Source of the DNA: an uncultured Verrucomicrobia subdivision 3 bacterium
GTDB taxonomy: Bacteria; Verrucomicrobiota; Verrucomicrobiae; Limisphaerales; UBA11358
DNA length: 23,370 nucleotides
Direction of reading: 5' to 3'
Assembly (NCBI GenBank): GCA_903847285.1
Contig: CAINDH010000189.1
Location: 1 to 23,370, forward strand
The notes under the pieces were generated by a model. The model made no database searches. It was not told the origin of the DNA and saw only the letters and a program-made list of their open reading frames with translations. Below are positions 22,219-23,370 of the stretch, one piece after another. How positions within the stretch are numbered: position 1 is the stretch's first letter; every line of letters starts with the position of its first letter. The position numbers and the translations under genes were made by a program.

Positions 22219-22935
22219 TCACCCATCCAGCGTCATCAGTTTTTCAAACACGGCTGGTTGGATATTTTTCAGATTTTTTAGTTTCGCCCCAGCCATCGTC
22301 AGCGTGGATGAGACGAGGGCGCGGCCGCCGGGCATGGTGCCTTCAAACATCCGGTAGTATTCCACTTTGCCGGGTTCCTTGGGCTTGAAGTAATGGAAGT
22401 AGTTCAGCACCGGGGGCGTTTCCTTCTGCCGGCCGATCGTGAGGATGAGCAGGTTGAGCGCGGATTTGGTGTGCTCCTTGAGCGTGGGCAACGCGGGTTC
22501 GATGCCGCCCTGGGCCATGATCTGGTCCATCGCCCATTCGCTATCCACTTTCCGCTCCGGCAATCCGGGCGCATCCACGCCGCCGTTGTGGGCAAAATAA
22601 AGGGTGTGCGTGTCGCTGGTGGCCGCGAATGGATGCGAGAAAGTGTGCCCGAGCAATCGGTCGTTGCTGGCGTAGCGTCCGTGAAAGATCGCACGGATGC
22701 GGCCTTCCAGTTTCGGCAGGACGATGGGGTCGTCGTAGATTGAACGCGCGGTGCGGTAATGGAACAGGCCGTTGTCGGCGTGGATGACGTAGCCCCAGCC
22801 GTGGCAGTGCGCGGAACATCCGGGCGAGACGGCGGACAGCGTGGGATCATCCGCACAGGCGCACTTGAGCGCGGCATAGAGTTCATGCACGTCTGATTCC
22901 AGCGTTCCGCTATATCCAAACATTCGGCAAGCCAT
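22219..22935 (-). CDS. Class II glutamine amidotransferase-like protein
   Basis: A 238-residue protein beginning MACRMFGYSGTL. It resembles the YafJ/class II glutamine amidotransferase group: a near-N-terminal Cys, HGWGYVIH (about 49-56), IFHGRYAS (about 88-95, the HxRxAS substrate loop), SHPFAA and YFAHNGG. These enzymes use the N-terminal Cys as nucleophile to hydrolyse glutamine amide. Here the Cys is residue 3, after Met-Ala, not residue 2, so exposure of its amino group would require removal of two residues. I find no alternative start that puts Cys at position 2. A TAACCT hexamer 9 bp before the start may be its -10 box. Substrate unknown. Confidence 0.8.
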   Translation of the reverse strand: MACRMFGYSGTLESDVHELYAALKCACADDPTLSAVSPGCSAHCHGWGYVIHADNGLFHYRTARSIYDDPIVLPKLEGRIRAIFHGRYASNDRLLGHTFSHPFAATSDTHTLYFAHNGGVDAPGLPERKVDSEWAMDQIMAQGGIEPALPTLKEHTKSALNLLILTIGRQKETPPVLNYFHYFKPKEPGKVEYYRMFEGTMPGGRALVSSTLTMAGAKLKNLKNIQPAVFEKLMTLDG

Positions 22936-23240
22936 AGTGAGTAGAGGTTAAGGCAGCATCCGGCAGGCGGTCAACCGGACACATCACAACGACAAGCAAC
23001 TCGTTTCCGATTGAGCATTTCAACTCCTCACCCCGGTCCTCATCTAATTGGGTGAGGCGAGGGAGAAGAATTTTTGCGAGCTAATTTCCGTAGCGCTTTC
23101 AGCGCACCAAACTGTTGAGGGGTTTCTCCGCACTGCGTATTTCACCTGATTGCCATTCGCTGTCCGAACTTGCATTTTATTCGCCGCTGCCGCAATTTGC
23201 AGCCAGCAGTTTAGCGATCAACCACAACCAAAATTAAATT
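22936..23240. other. Intergenic stretch between amidotransferase-like and SOD genes
   Basis: These 305 bp hold no convincing gene on either strand. Visible structures are the inverted repeat at 23026-23057, a short GCGCT-ttc-AGCGC hairpin in the region after 23090, and an AT-rich run before the superoxide dismutase start. The 3' part should contain the promoter of that gene. Confidence 0.6.
23026..23057. repeat. Inverted repeat, possible dispersed intergenic element
   Basis: CCTCACCC (23026-23033) and GGGTGAGG (23050-23057) are perfect reverse complements with a 16-bp loop. The flanking purine-rich GCGAGGGAGAAG resembles common dispersed intergenic repeats of the 'CCTCACCCC...GGGGAGAGG' type. 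It could act as a terminator between two divergent genes only weakly, since no T-run follows. Confidence 0.4.
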
Positions 23241-23370
23241 ATGCCATTTGAATTACCTCCCCTGCCCTATGACAAGGCAGCGCTCGAACCCCACTTTGAC
23301 ACGCTGACGATGGAGATCCATCACGACCGCCATCACAAGGCTTATGTGGACAACCTCAACAAGGCCATCG
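23241..23370 (+). CDS. Fe/Mn superoxide dismutase, N-terminal part (runs off window)
   Basis: The first 43 residues are visible: [20 protein letters not shown], then [23 protein letters not shown]. This is the unmistakable N-terminus of Fe/Mn superoxide dismutase: the LPPLPYxxxALEPH start, and the metal-ligand His of [12 protein letters not shown] near residue 27. The enzyme converts superoxide to hydrogen peroxide and oxygen in the cytoplasm. Iron versus manganese preference cannot be told from this part. CAAAAT lies 6 bp before the ATG and there is no Shine-Dalgarno site. Confidence 0.95.
   Translation, partial: MPFELPPLPYDKAALEPHFDTLTMEIHHDRHHKAYVDNLNKAI

Overview
The window looks like a chromosomal segment of a moderately GC-rich Gram-negative bacterium, most likely a verrucomicrobial (Pedosphaera/Limisphaerales-like) or other PVC-group organism. 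This is inferred from the style of the exported proteins (YHYH domains, beta-rich 'W...FFR' segments, IPT/TIG-like tails), from the weak use of Shine-Dalgarno sites, and from the mixture of neighbours; it is not proven by a marker gene. No rRNA, tRNA, CRISPR array or phage module was seen.

Left part (1-4402): the 5' end of an IS3-type transposase gene, a small secreted protein, a rhodanese/VWA exported pair, a stand-alone receiver-like protein, a cold-shock protein with a structured leader, and hemW.

Centre (4419-17728): the notable region. Three paralogous OmpR-type two-component systems lie in tandem on the minus strand (RR then HK each time, with 4-bp overlaps or a 4-bp gap). A cluster of up to four small plus-strand genes sits between systems 1 and 2. 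To the right, three large tandem exported YHYH-domain proteins run on the plus strand. The promoters of the small-gene cluster, of YHYH gene 1 and of YHYH gene 3 share one fixed layout: a TTAA-type half-site repeated at 11-bp pitch, 12 bp, a TAnnnT -10 box, 6 bp, ATG. The first base of the repeat is exactly 39 bp from the ATG in all three. Similar 11-bp repeats stand in front of RR3 and, more weakly, RR2. Because 11-bp direct repeats are the usual operator type of OmpR/PhoB regulators and the three RRs have almost the same recognition helix, I read this as one self-contained regulon: three sensors and regulators controlling themselves, the YHYH proteins and the small membrane proteins. The stimulus and the job of the YHYH proteins are unknown.

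A second, window-wide signal is a -10-like hexamer (C/T)AnnnT exactly 6 bp before the ATG of at least eight genes. This places the predicted transcription start on the A of the ATG and suggests frequent leaderless mRNAs.

Right part (17795-23370): an exported protein with an internal duplication, a secreted DinB-like protein, a VOC protein, an unknown protein ending in an ankyrin-like repeat, a membrane-anchored SMI1/KNR4 protein, a class II glutamine amidotransferase-like protein, a 305-bp intergenic stretch, and the start of an Fe/Mn superoxide dismutase gene cut by the window edge.
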